Source: Candidatus Mycoplasma haematohominis (lineage in GTDB: Bacteria > Bacillota_I > Bacilli_A > Mycoplasmatales > Mycoplasmoidaceae). Taken from it: DNA of 64,000 nt. Numbering within the stretch: position 1 is the stretch's first letter; each line of letters opens with the position of its first letter. Made by a program: the position numbers and the translations under genes. The stretch lies in NCBI RefSeq assembly GCF_902712995.1, contig NZ_CACTIB010000031.1, forward strand, positions 62,001 through 126,000, written 5' to 3'. Positions 32,187 through 43,234 of the stretch are shown here, in pieces. The notes below the pieces were generated by a model that searched no databases, had not been told where the DNA came from, and worked only from the letters and a program-made list of their open reading frames with translations.

Positions 32187-32654
32187 ATGACACCACAAAT
32201 GGCAACAGGAGCTGCAGCAGGGATTGCTGTTGCTGGAGCAGGAGGAACAGCTATAGCTTATGCTTCAGGAGCGTTTGGTTATCCTACATATTTTTCTGTA
32301 GCAAAAGAGGCTGAAGAAATTAAAAACAAGAAGAAGTATATAGGGGATAATGAAAAGGAAGTTAAAGGTTGGCTTAAAGAAGCAAACAAGGAAACAACTT
32401 ATAAACAGGCTCTGAAAACTAAACTATCTAGTATGGATGGGAAGGGACTTCCTACTAAACCAGATCAAACAATAATTAATAAATTGGAAACACCAAATAC
32501 TTTGGAAGAAAACGAAGCAACATCCATTTACAACTATGTAACTGCGTGATGTGACTCTAAAAAAGATTTGAAGCACAAAGAGGGCGGAACTAATGATACA
32601 TTTGATGTCTTTAAAGGAGTTTGTTTTGTAAATAACACACCCTCTGCGACCTAA
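32187..32654 (+). CDS. divergent short surface protein, group L
   Basis: 155 residues. The MTPQ anchor (MATGAAAGIAVAGAGGTA) is like group D, but the body is different: KKYIGDNEKEVKGWLKEA, VTAWCDSKKD and FKGVCFVNN. It has two cysteines but no C..AY block or WW pair, so the module is unrecognisable or replaced. Similar blocks occur at 32659 and in the minus-strand gene at 52394. Confidence 0.85.
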
Positions 32655-32658
32655 TATC

Positions 32659-33165
32659 ATGACACCACAAGCATTAGGAGCAGGAGCAGCCGGGGCAGCA
32701 GTAATAGGAGGCGGAGGAACTTTGGCCGCTTATGCTGCTGGTGCATTCGGCAATTCTCCCTATGGTGATTATTACTTATATGCAACAGCTTCTACTACAA
32801 ATGGTGGTCAGGATAGGAAATATATAGGTAGTGATTTATCTAAGATTCAGGAGTTACTTAAAGCGGCGGATGGTTCTAGTAGCTGAAGAGCGAGTATAAA
32901 AAATACTCATTGGGATGAAATGGTAAAAACTGTTAATTCCCCTTCAGGATTAACTAAGGATGTAATAGATAACGTTAAAGATACTGGAAATCCTAGATTG
33001 AATGATTTTTCCTCTTACATTAATAAATGATGTGAAAGAACAGCAAGAGAAAATGTAGATAAATCAAAAAAGGAGAACGGCCAGTGAGATTCGGAGAAAT
33101 TTAACGAGACAGATAACGTAAAATGAAAAGCCTTCAAGGAGGTTTGTACAATTCAAAAAAACTAG
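32659..33165 (+). CDS. divergent short surface protein, group L
   Basis: 168 residues starting MTPQALGAGAAGAAVIGGGG. RKYIGSDLSKIQELLKAA parallels KKYIGDNEKEVKGWLKEA in the neighbour. INKWCERTARE and FKEVCTIQKN hold the two cysteines. Last gene of the 16-gene run; a 174-base gap follows. Confidence 0.85.
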
Positions 33166-33311
33166 TTAAAAAGCCATAAATTCTTAACTGCATTAAACAA
33201 AACTTGATTAAATTTAATTTTCAGGGTTTTTTTGAAAAATAGCAATTATATATTCTGTAAATAGTGCAGGAAATATAAATTCATAACAAAATCTTCAAGA
33301 TTTTATGAGTC

Positions 33312-33323
33312 TGTTTATAAGTT
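33312..33323 (+). promoter_or_regulatory. TGTTTATAAGTT promoter-like element
   Basis: Same core as at 14715 and 21813, 17 bases before the ATG at 33340, in the only gap before the 10-gene run. The distance implies a leaderless or nearly leaderless message. Confidence 0.45.
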
Positions 33324-33339
33324 TGCGAGTTATTAATTA

Positions 33340-34128
33340 ATGGATCCGACTAAATTGGCTGCAGGAGCTGGAGCAGCAGTGTTAATAGGCGGAGGAGGTT
33401 ATGGGATAAGTGCTTTGTTTGATGGTGGAATGCCTGGTTATTCCCCTTTTAAAAGGAATACATCAGATGCTAATAAATATGTTGATTCCTATCCAGATTA
33501 TTTTGTGGATGCTTCAACTAATTCGAATGATGATTGATGAGATTGGGTTTTCAAGAATAGATATCCCGCTGAAGCAAGTAGTACTTTGCATGGGTCTAAG
33601 TTTAGAGGAGTTAAAAGCGGCGCGAAGGGAGAAAGTTCGTTAAAGAGTAAATGTAGTGATGTTTATGCTCAAGACACAAATAATGTAAATACTACCGCTA
33701 CAGATGAAGCTACTAAGTATTTTGAAACTGATGTTTGAAGATATTGTACCGCTGTTGAGAAAAAACCAGTATTAATTCAGGATGCAGAAAGCAAAATAAA
33801 AACAGGCAAAAAAGAGGATGAAGATTATGGCGAGAATGATTACGGAAAGGCACATAAAGCAAAATTAGTATCTGCAATATCAGAAAACAATAAATCTTTC
33901 TGACATGAACAACAAAGGTTGTTTTTTAAAAAAGGCGGGGAGAGATCAGGAGAAAATGCAAAGGGCGCAGACGACACGCCCTTTAAAAGACTTTGAAAAA
34001 ATCAAAGAGGAAATTTACAAGATACATGCAAAGGAGTGTATAAAACCCAAAAGTCTAACGATAATTCAGATACAAATTTAAAAGAGGACTTGTTTAGGTT
34101 TTGTTCTTTAAAAAGATCAGAGAATTAG
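33340..34128 (+). CDS. two-module surface protein, group G
   Basis: 262 residues starting MDPTKLAAGAGAAVLIGGGG. YVDSYPDYFVDAS precedes WWDW at 66-69. Module 1 ends VWRYCTAVEKKP; module 2 FWHEQQRLFFKKGG to FRFCSLKRSEN. YSPFKRN in the head is shared with the gene at 36600 (YSPFKRS). Confidence 0.9.
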
Positions 34129-34131
34129 TCT

Positions 34132-34950
34132 ATGGATCCAACTAAATTAGCCGTAGGAGCTGGAGTGGCAGTATTGGTAGGCGGAGGAGGTTACGGGATA
34201 AGCGCTTTATTTAACGGAGATGTAACTCCGAACTATGAGATTTTAAAGGAAGATCCTAAGTTTAGTTCCGATTATTCTGATGCAAACAAAGTCGGAAAAC
34301 TATATGGCAATTATTTAATAGCTCCTTATGGTTCTAGAGGCAAAGAAAACACTGGAGATACAACTAAATCTAACAATAAAGATTGGTGAGAGTGATCTTA
34401 TGCAAGATGAAAGAAGGATTTTGATGATGCAGCAATAAGAAGCACTTTAAGTGATGAATTTAAAGATGAAACAAAAGTGAAACCTGCTTTTTCAGGTACG
34501 GTGGTTACGGGAACAGGAGCCAAACCTTTAAATCAAGTTTGTGAAGAAGTTTATAAAAAACAAAAAACCGATGTGTACCATAGTTCAGATGTCAAGAAAG
34601 CAAGTCTTTGAAATGATATGTGAAAATATTGCTCTTTCTTTGATACTCCTTTGACAATTGTAGAAAAGAGCGCTCATAGATATACAGGAAATCAATATGG
34701 AGCAATTAAAAAATCTGATTTAGTTTCTGTTGAGGATAAGAATAATAGCGCTTTTTGGGATGTAAGGAACAGTGAATTTTATGCACCTAACGGAGATAAA
34801 TCAGGAACAACTGTAACTACTGGAATATTTCATACCGAAAAAGCAAAAAACACTCATATCAAAAGTATTTGTGAAGATGCATATACAAAATCTAGTTCTG
34901 ATAGTGGATATGCGGAGGCAGATGTTGTTAAGTTCTGTTCACTAGGATAA
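34132..34950 (+). CDS. two-module surface protein, group F
   Basis: 272 residues starting MDPTKLAVGAGVAVLVGGGG. NYEILKEDPKFSSDYSDANK and YGNYLIAPYGSRG match the F gene at 14746; the Trp pair at 85-86 is TGG-TGA. Module 2 (FWDVRNSEFYAPNGDKSG) resembles the F gene at 3979. It ends VKFCSLG, and the TAA overlaps the next ATG by one base (TAATG). Confidence 0.9.
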
Positions 34951-35840
34951 TGTCAGTAGCAAAAGCAGCTGGAGTTGCGGCAGTCGTAGTTGGAGTAGCA
35001 GGAACAGGTTATGGAGTTTCTGAATATTTAAGAAAGCCTTATCTACTTTCTTACTTTTTGTCTACTAGTGATTTCCAAAGCAAAAAAGGAGAGTATGAGC
35101 ATAAATTAGGAAGAGTTGGCGGGAATAGTGATGTTTTGGTAGCTGATATGAAAGAGAATGAGAATTGATGGAAGAATAGGTTTGAGGAGTTAAACGAAAA
35201 ACATAAAGAAAGAAGCACTTCTTTTACTGGCGCAACTACTTATAGTCCTGATACTTCTTCATCTCCAAAAGCAATTAATAAGTTGTGTGATGAAGCATAT
35301 AAGAAACATGTTTCAGAGTTTTCTGAAGATAAAACCGCAACAAACAATAGCAAGTATAAGTACAAAAAAGATGTTGAGTTATTTTGTACTTTATCAGGCA
35401 AAGAAGGATCTATTGTTTTGGGATTAGAAGGAGTTCCTACTACTTTAAAAGGACAAAGCGGCTATTCATCAGACAATGATAAGTCTAAATATGGTTACAA
35501 ACATGCTGATGAATTAATTTCTACAGTGGCTGATAGAAATAAAGTATTTTGGGAAAAGAGGGTTGAGAAACTGGCAAAAGAAACTTCTCTAAATTTTGAT
35601 GCAAATAGTTTTTTTAAAGATAATTTCAAATCAGCATTTGAAACTTACAAGAGTGAAAGTAATACTTCTAATAAACCAAGCGAGTTAAAAGCGGCAGTTG
35701 AGAAATTAAAGACAGATTGTAAAGCAAAATATTCATATACTACTGAGCCTGTGGTCGGAGATCAAACTAAGTGAACTGAATTTTGAAAATTCTGTTCTGT
35801 TAAAGGAGAGCTTTCAGATAATTGAAAAGTAAATAGTTAG
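34950..35840 (+). CDS. two-module fused surface protein, group K
   Basis: 296 residues, start overlapping the previous stop. It matches the K gene at 21888 along its whole length (MSVAKAAGVAAVVVGVAGTG, KHVSEFSEDK, KYGYKHADELISTVADRN, FWKFCSVKGE). WW at 73-74. First gene of the second K-C-G-K1 copy. Confidence 0.9.
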
Positions 35841-35843
35841 GCA

Positions 35844-36599
35844 ATGTCAGTAGTAAAACTTGCTGTAGCAGGAGGTTTAACAGCCATTGTAGTTGGAGGA
35901 GGTACTGGAACTTTCTTTTTGTATGTGCCTGCAATGCCTAATTACGAAACTATTAAGACACCAATAGAAAATAAGTTTGGTCAAGATTTTCAGAAACATT
36001 TTGTTGATGCTACCGAGAATAACAATTCAGATTGGTGAAATTGGTCTTTTAAATATAAGTACTATTGAAATCCTGTTAAAAGTATGGAATTTAAGGGTTT
36101 AAAAAGTGGAAATGATTTGAGAAGTAAGTGCAGTGCAGCATATGCAAAAGCAACCAAAACAGAGATTTCTAGAGATAATGATGAGACACAAGAGAAATAC
36201 GAAACAGATATATGAATTTACTGTTCTATAGAAGGATTTAAGCCAATAACTATAGATAAATCTAATAGTTTTGGTGATGACATTTATAAAACTGGCACCA
36301 ATTCTACTAAATTAGGGGGCACAAAGAAAAGTAAACTAATTTCTTTAAATGATGAAAGAAATAATAAGTTTTGAGAGATTCAGGAAGCAGCTTTCTTTAA
36401 AGGGAGCGATGATGCTGCAGGTTTAGGTGCAAAGGCTACAGAAGCCTCTTCAGTTTTTAAAACTCTTTATGACAAAACAAATAGAGAATCAACTGACACA
36501 CTTAAAAGTAAGTGCAAAGAAAAATATGATGGCGATTCTAATACAACATCAGATAAAGAAACACTTAGGTTCTGTTCTCTTCAAGGAAAACAAGATTAA
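35844..36599 (+). CDS. two-module surface protein, group C
   Basis: 251 residues starting MSVVKLAVAGGLTAIVVGGG. FGQDFQKHFVDATENNNSDWW with a TGG-TGA pair, then WSFKYKYYWNP. Module 1 ends IWIYCSIEGFKP; module 2 FWEIQEAAFFK to LRFCSLQGKQD. Counterpart of the gene at 22771. Confidence 0.9.
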
Positions 36600-37412
36600 A
36601 TGTCAGTAGAAAAAGTGGCTTTAGGAGCAGGAGTTGTTGTATTAGCAGTTGGCGGAGGATACGGTATAAGTGCTTTATTTAATGGCGGAATGCCTGATTA
36701 TTCTCCTTTTAAAAGGAGCGCAGTTGACAATACTAAATACGTAGATTCTTACCCAGATTATTTTGTAGATACTGAAGATCCAAAAAATGATCCTTGATGG
36801 GACTGAGTTTATAAAACGAGGTATTTAGCTAAAGATGGAAAGACATCTGACGGCAAAGAAAGACCAGAACCTAAAAGAGGTTTTAAAGATAACATTAATG
36901 GCTGAGATGATGTTAAAAAGGCTTGTAAAAGTGCTTATGGAGCAGAGACAGGCAAAATTAAATCTAATACTGAGGATCCAGGAACTGATGAATATTATGA
37001 AGCAGATGTATGAAGATACTGTACAGCAGTTAATAAAAAACCAATAGTTGTGAGTTCTGCCCCTAAGGGGGATTCGGGTAGCCAAAAAGAAGATAGTGAT
37101 TATGCAAGTGGTACTTTTGGGCAAACCAATAAAGATAAATTAGTAGCTATAACTCCTAAAGACAATGAATCTTTTTGACAAGAACAGCAAAGATTATTTT
37201 TCAAAAAAGGAGGGAATAGATCAGGAGAGAATGCAACCAAGACAAATAATTTTTTATTTAAAGCGCTTTGAGATAAGGGTTCAGGAAATTTAAGAGATAC
37301 TTGTTTAACGGCTTATAAGGAAAAAACAACAGTATCATCAGGAGAAACGCAAAAAGTTAACGAAGATGATCTGTTTAGGTTCTGTTCTCTAGAGGGTAAA
37401 AAAAGTCAGTAA
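36600..37412 (+). CDS. two-module surface protein, group G
   Basis: 270 residues; ATG abuts the previous TAA, as at 23533. YVDSYPDYFVDTEDPKNDPWW (Trp 66-67), module 1 ending VWRYCTAVNKKP, module 2 FWQEQQRLFFKKGG to FRFCSLEGK. Counterpart of the gene at 23533, but its head YSPFKRS is closer to the gene at 33340, a sign of mosaic exchange. Confidence 0.9.
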
Positions 37413-37420
37413 ATTAAAAG

Positions 37421-37912
37421 ATGGATCCACTAAAAGTTGGAGTAGCAACTGTTGTTGTAGCTGTTGGAGCGACAGGGACAGGAATTGGAGTTTCAAAATA
37501 TTTGAATACACCCTATAGTCTTAAAAGTTTTTTAGATAGTGATGATGGGAAGTCTAAAAGGAATGAATATTCAAGTAAATTAGGGGGTATAGATAAAAAC
37601 CAAAAGTTATTCGTAGCTAATACAAAGAGTAATGATTGATGATGAAGAAAAAAATATAAGGAGTTACAGCAAGCTGAGAGCAAGAGTACTGAGTTTAATG
37701 CAGCTACCGATTATAGTGAGGATGCTACTGATACGAATAGTAAAGCAATAAATAAATTATGTGATGATGCTTACAAGAAAGATCCTTCAACTATTAGCAC
37801 AACTGCAACAGACACAAATCCTACCTATAAACAAGATATAGCTAAGTATTGTACGGTTTCTTCTCAAGTAGATGATATTACTTGAACAACTACAACTGGA
37901 GCAGCGGGATAG
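37421..37912 (+). CDS. one-module surface protein, group K1
   Basis: 163 residues starting MDPLKVGVATVVVAVGATGT. LFVANTKSND precedes WWW at 73-75; KLCDDAY and KYCTVSS complete the module, then a TTTTGAAG tail. It matches the gene at 24331, but the following gene here is G rather than K2, so the duplicated block ends at this point. Confidence 0.88.
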
Positions 37913-38716
37913 ATGGATCCAACTAAATTAGCCGTAGGAGCTGGAGCAGCGGTTTTAGTAGGCGGGGGAGGTTATGGGATAAGTACTTTATTTACAGGAG
38001 GAAATATGCCTGGTTATTCTCCCAGGAACGTGAATGCAACTAATACTAAATATGTAGATAATTATCCCGATTATTTTGTAGATGCTTCAAAAGGGAAAAA
38101 TAGAGAATGATGAGACTGGGTTTATGAAACTAGATATTTAGTAGCAAGAGAAAATAAAACTTCCGATGGACAGACAAGACCGGAACCTAAACAATCGTTT
38201 ATTGGTTTAGAAAGAGGTTCTGGAGATGATAAGTCTATTCAAAAAGTTTGTCGTGATGTTTATGGAGTAGACAGTAATAAAGTTAAAACAACAGGAAATA
38301 TTGGCGATGGAGAATATTCTGAAGCAGATGTATGAAGGTATTGTACAGCAGTTAATAAAAAACCTGTTCTTCTTAGCAGTTCTGATGCTGCTGTAACAGA
38401 AGAAAAGACAGGATATACAAATAATACTTATGGTGATACAAAAAAAGACAAGTTAGTAGCTATAACTCCTCAAAATAATGCATTTTTTTGACAAGAACAA
38501 GAAAGATTGTTTTTTGAAGCAGAAGGAGGAAGATCTGGAAAATTAGCAACGGGAGGAAGCAGCGCTTTATTTAAAAAACTTTGAAGTAAAAGGTCAGGAA
38601 GTCTAAAAGAAACTTGCGAAGAAGCATATAAGGTAGACAAAACAAATGATACAGGAGACAGTAAAAAAGTAGAAGAGGCAGATTTGCTTAAGTTTTGTTC
38701 TTTAGAAGGTAAATAG
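37913..38716 (+). CDS. two-module surface protein, group G
   Basis: 267 residues; ATG abuts the previous TAG. Starts MDPTKLAVGAGAAVLVGGGG. YVDNYPDYFVDAS precedes WWDW at 66-69. Module 1 ends VWRYCTAVNKKP; module 2 FWQEQERLFFEAEGG to LKFCSLEGK. The region TSDGQTRPEPK recalls TSDGKERPEPK in the gene at 36600. Confidence 0.9.
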
Positions 38717-38719
38717 ATT

Positions 38720-39478
38720 ATGGATCCAGTTAAGGTAGCAGCCGGAGGAGTAGTTGCAGTAGGAATCGGGGTCGGTGGATATGGCGTTTCTACTCTATTA
38801 GCAGGAGAACCAGATAGAGTTCATATAAAAACTGCGGGAACAGAAGGAAATTTAAGTTTCGATTTTCAACATCACTTTGTGGATGCTTCTGGTACAGAAA
38901 ATGATAAGTGATGAGATTGATCTTTTAAGAATAGATATTCAGGGAAAACAGATTTAAGTAGTGAATTTGGGAGCGGCGTTGGAGATGGTTCGCAATTGAA
39001 AAGTAAGTGTTTGGCTGCTTATTCTAAAGAAATAAAAACTCATATACATTCTGATACAGAAGAAGCAGATAAGAAAAAGTATGAAAAAGACATTTGAACC
39101 CTCTGTTCTATAGAGGGAGATAAGCCGATTACTATTGAAGAAACTTTGGAAAAAGAACCGAGTTTTAAAGTTGGTGCTACGCATGCTAGCAAGTTTGGAG
39201 GAACTAATAAGAAGCATGTAATTTCAACTCAAGATGAGAGAAATAATAAGTTTTGAAAAATACAAGCACAAGCTTTCTTCCAATCTACTAATGGATTAGG
39301 AAGCAAGGCAACAGTAGAGAATTCAGAATTTAAATCTCTTTATGCATCGACCGAAAAATCCAAAAGAACATCAGAAGAGCTAAAGAATGCTTGCAAAACT
39401 AGATATGAAGCAGAGCCCGAAGACAATAAGAATAAAGAGACTTTTAGATTTTGTTCACTAAAAGGAAAGCAAGATTAG
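38720..39478 (+). CDS. two-module surface protein, group C
   Basis: 252 residues starting MDPVKVAAGGVVAVGIGVGG. FDFQHHFVDASGTENDKWWDW (Trp 64-65), module 1 ending IWTLCSIEGDKP, module 2 FWKIQAQAFFQS to FRFCSLKGKQD. Close to the gene at 29361. The pair C-E (38720-39485) repeats the pair 29361-30122. Confidence 0.9.
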
Positions 39479-39484
39479 TTGGTT

Positions 39485-40309
39485 ATGTTGCCCGCAGCTA
39501 AAGCAGGAATCGCTCTTGTTGTATTGGCTTCAACAAGTGTAGGAGGATACTATCTTTTCAATTCAAACACAAAAGAAGTAAAGCAGACTTTTGTACTTGC
39601 ATCTAAAGTGAAAACAGATTTGGACAGATCTTACACAACTGAAAAATTTGGAAATGTTTATTCAATTTATATGGTTGATCCTAACAATGAGAAAAACAAA
39701 TGATGATGAGAAGCGGTTTATGAAGCTTTTAAATCTGATGTGAGTGGTTCATCTGAAAAAAGTAAATTCAGCACTGAATTTCAGAACGTTAGTGCTATAG
39801 ATCAGGCTTATTCAAAAAGTTCAAATGATACTAAAGCATTAAATCAAGTATGTGAAGTTGCTTTTCAAAAAACAAAAACTGACGTTTCATCTACCACTAA
39901 ACCTAATTATGAAGATAATGTTTGAACATATTGTTCAATACTTAGATCTCATCCAAAAGTAATACCTGATTCTGTAGATGCCGCTTATACAGGCAAGAAT
40001 GGAGAAACACATAAGGGTAAAGCCGTTTCTGTTTCTGCAGAAGATGATGAAGCTAATAAATCATTTTGAGATTTAAGAAATAAAGAATTCTTTGATATTG
40101 TTTCTTCTAAATCATCGGGGAATTCATCAAAAGGAAGTATTTTTAAATCTTTATATGGAAAGAAAAGCGATGTAAGAGGCGATGAAGATACTGTAAAAAA
40201 AGCATGTGAAGGCGCTTATGGAAAAGTTAGTTCTGAAAACACCGAAGCAAGCCAAGAAGACATTAAAAGATTTTGTTATTTAGTTCCTGAAATAACTGCT
40301 GATAGTTAA
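39485..40309 (+). CDS. two-module surface protein, group E
   Basis: 274 residues. ATG at 39485 (MLPAAKAGIALVVLASTSVG) fits the family start better than TTG at 39479. FGNVYSIYMVDPNNEKNKWWW; module 1 ends VWTYCSILRSHPKVIP, the same words as in the gene at 11384; module 2 FWDLRNKEFFD to KRFCYLVPE. Its TAA overlaps the next ATG (TAATG). Confidence 0.9.
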
Positions 40310-41151
40310 TGGATCCAGTAAAAGGAGCAGCCGGCCTAGGAGCTGTAGCTTTAGTAGTCGGTGGAGGATATGCTTTAAAAGGAGGATTGGATAATTGAAC
40401 TCCTGAACATTCCTTTCTATCTGAAATGGATAGGTTTAAGGAGGTTTATACTGAAAAAACTTTCGGAAGAATATATGGAAAATATTTGATAGATCCTAAT
40501 AAAGATGAGGCTTGATGAAATAAACAATACAAGGATGTTTGATCAAAGGATTATGAGCCACAAGCAGCAAGCACTGTTCAAACCAATGACAGTTTAAGTG
40601 TTGAGTTTAAAAAAACAGAAAAAGTAGATAAAGCTTTTGGTGCAAGCGGTGATACGAAAGCTTTAAACAGGGTTTGTGAGATTGCATACAAAAAGGATTC
40701 AAAAGAACACATAAAGCCAGAATCCGGCAGCGATTCAACAAAACAGAAATATAGAGAAGCTATCTGGAAATACTGTTCTATTTTTGGTAAGGAATTGCTA
40801 ACAGTAAAAGATGGAGGAGGCAATAGTCTTGATGCAGGAAAAATAGGAAAAGCAAAAGAAGCAGTATTAGCTTCTGTTAATTCTCCAAATAACAATGAAT
40901 TCTGAAAGCGTAGGCAAAAAGAGTTCTTTTATGGAGGAGATAATAAAGAGGGAATAGGCAAAGATGCGAGCACTGGAAAAGCTTTTGGCAATCTTTATAA
41001 AGAAAAAGACAGTAAATCTGAAACAGAAGGAGCTTTAAAAGAAACTTGTAAAAATGTTTATTTAGAAGCGTCTTCAGACAACACTCTACAGACGGAAGCA
41101 GTTAAGTATTGTGGCTTAATAGAAGAAATTTCAACAGAAGCAAAACCTTAA
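40309..41151 (+). CDS. two-module surface protein, group I
   Basis: 280 residues, start overlapping the previous stop. MDPVKGAAGLGAVALVVGGG and YALKGGLDNWTPE are group I; YGKYLIDPNKDEAWW follows. Module 1 ends IWKYCSIFGKELLTVKDGGG with a TGG Trp. Module 2 has FWKRRQKEFFYGG and ends VKYCGLIEE, with Gly replacing the otherwise invariant Ser after the last cysteine. Last gene of the 10-gene run. Confidence 0.9.
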
Positions 41152-41246
41152 TCTAAAAACCCAAACTTTTCTTAATACCTACATACAGTTGTTTAATTGA
41201 CTATTTCTTTTTTCCAAGCACAAAAAATAATTATGTTTTTTGTCCG

Positions 41247-41252
41247 TATTAC
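41247..41252 (+). promoter_or_regulatory. TATTAC -10-like box ahead of a group O gene
   Basis: TATTACAAT, with ATAATTATGTTTTTT just upstream, is repeated at 47886 before another group O copy. In both cases the start codon follows exactly 36 bases after the first T of TATTAC, which fixes the start at 41283. Confidence 0.45.
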
Positions 41253-41282
41253 AATGGGCTTTTGAGATCTTATTTGGGGAGA

Positions 41283-41717
41283 GTGAGCGCTTCAGAAAAC
41301 ATTGAAAACGATAAAGAACAACAGTTAGTAGTAAAGTTAGAGGATTTATTTGATCCTAAGTTAGCTGAAACAGTCGCAATGACTGATCATTTTCATGCTA
41401 AGTTAAAGATTGTTAGTGATGCTCGCCAAATTAAATCAGTTCTAGAGGGTTTTGAGTTACTTAAAAATTTTTGTGATACATGAATATCAAGGGGTTCAAA
41501 AGCTTATGTGTTAGAAACTCCTGAAAATATTCCAACACTTCAAGGATTTAGAATCGTTTGTCTAATAGATAATGCTGTTTGAACGACTTTTGAGAATGTT
41601 AGAAGGGATTTTCAAATAGGAAATACAGTTAAGTTGATTGGAGCATGAGGGCAAGTTTTGAAATGCTTAAAAACTAAAGATAAATTCTTTGTTTTCTTTT
41701 TACTTTCATTGGAATAA
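41283..41717 (+). CDS. group O protein (FDP family), unrecognised
   Basis: 144 residues from GTG at 41283; TTG at 41262 is possible but would fall at the predicted transcription start. There is no membrane segment, unlike nearly everything else here. Blocks shared with 47922, 48632 and 49131: KLEDLFDPKL, FHAKLKIVSDA, a C..W turn, LETPENIPTLQGFRIVCLI, GNTVKLIGAWGQVLK, FFVFFLLSL. Alternating hydrophobic strands and Gly-Trp turns suggest a small beta-barrel, possibly OB-like; this is a guess from pattern only. Most diverged of the four. Confidence 0.8.
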
Positions 41718-41890
41718 TTTAAGTGGGTTCTAAGATAAGAATTTCAAATTTAGAAAATTAGGAATAACAAATAGTTAGATTAAAAATTTTTCAAAATTCA
41801 TACGAGAAAGATTCAATGTTCGACACGTTGAAAGTTACATAATATTAATTAGGGAAATATTGTTATTTTCAGAAGATACCTTACTAATAA

Positions 41891-42418
41891 ATGGATCCAA
41901 CTAAATTAGCTGTAGGATCAGGAATAGCTGTAGTAGCAGTTGGAGGAGGTTTAGGTGCTAAGTTTGCAGTTGATGCTAGGACACCGTCTTCTTTGAAAAA
42001 TAATGGTGAATATTCTGGTACAGGAGATAAATCTAAATATGGTTACAAGAATGCAGATAAATTGATGTCTACTTTAGCTGTAAGAAATAATTTCTTTTGG
42101 GAAGAAAGAGTTTTGGATTTAGCTAAACAAGAACCGATTAATTTGTCGACGGGAGGCTTTTTTGGCACAAGCTTTAACGAGAAGATTACAGCTTATAAAA
42201 CCGAAAAGGGAAACAGTACTTCAAATGAAACAACTATAAAGGAGAAATTAGATGAAGCTGTTAAAGACCTTAAAGAGAAGTGTAAATCAAAGTATGACGA
42301 TGTATCTACTTCTATGACATCTGGAGATGATGCAAAGTGGAGAGAATTTTGAGAATTGTGTTCTGTTTCTAAACAAGTTCCATCTAATTTAGAAGATACG
42401 TTTAGTGTAAAAGCATAA
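41891..42418 (+). CDS. one-module surface protein, group K2
   Basis: 175 residues starting MDPTKLAVGSGIAVVAVGGG. NGEYSGTGDKSKYGYKNADK, LMSTLAVRNNFFWEERVLDL, EKCKSKYDD and FWELCSVSK follow. It is closer to the second half of the K genes than the K2 gene at 24841 is (KYGYK.AD.L.ST.A.RN). Most Trp codons here are TGG. First gene of a four-gene run after a 173-base gap. Confidence 0.88.
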
Positions 42419-42424
42419 TAGACA

Positions 42425-43231
42425 ATGGCATTAACAAAAGCAGCTGCAGCAGGAGCTGGGGCTATATTGATAGCTTCTGGAGGTTATGGCGTTTCAACCA
42501 TTTTCACCAAAATACCTAATATGCCAAATGTTCATTCGGTTATTAAAGAAAGCAGTGCTTTTTCAACTAATTATGCAAGCGGAAAGTTTGGACATACATA
42601 TGGAGATTATTTAGTTGATTCCAATAAAACAGAAAATAAAGATTGATGGGAATGAAGCTTTAACTATATCTTTTGAAATACTTCATGAAATGATTTGAGC
42701 AAACAATTTAAAGGAGTTAAGCAGGCTTATACTTCTGATGCATCTGTAAACAGCGCCACACATTTAAATAGAGTTTGTGAGACTGCTTATAAAGATACAA
42801 AAGCTAATTTAGAAGCAGAAGCAAACTCTAAATACGCAAGTAATGTTTGATCTTTTTGTTCTCTATTTATTAATAAATTAGTAACTGTTGATCAGTCATT
42901 AAATAAAGATGGTTATTCAACTTCATCAGGAAAAATAGGCCATGAACAGAAATCAAAGTTAATTTCTGCTGTAGATAAAAGAAATGATTTGTTTTGAAAA
43001 TTTAGAACAGATGAATTCTTTGCTGATACAGGGACAAGATCAGGAAAAACTGCAACAAATGAGAAATTTTTCCACAAGTTTTATAACGATAATAAAGATT
43101 TAACAGATAAGCCAAGCATAAAAAGTAGATGCAACGAAGGATATGAAAAATCTTCAGGCACATCTGATTCTTCAGATACCAATCCTAAAGCAGATGAAGT
43201 TGTTAAGTTTTGTACTTTAGAGGGTAAGTAA
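42425..43231 (+). CDS. two-module surface protein, group H
   Basis: 268 residues starting MALTKAAAAGAGAILIASGG. PNMPNVHSVIKES, FGHTYGDYLVDS, WWEW at 74-77 and FNYIFWNTSW mark group H. Module 1 ends VWSFCSLFINKL; module 2 FWKFRTDEFFA to VKFCTLEGK. Relatives at 18936 and 63223. Confidence 0.9.
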
Positions 43232-43234
43232 TAG

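Noticed and set aside
36825..37124. 99-residue minus-strand ORF with hydrophobic stretches
   Set aside because: Lies fully inside the group G gene at 36600, which is well conserved; its composition is that of antisense codons.
39479..39484. TTG at 39479 as start of the group E gene
   Set aside because: ATG at 39485 gives the family start MLPAAK; the TTG touches the previous stop and adds only two residues.
41262..41282. TTG at 41262 as start of the group O gene
   Set aside because: Spacing from the TATTAC box and alignment with 47922 and 48632 favour GTG at 41283; the TTG would lie at the predicted transcription start.
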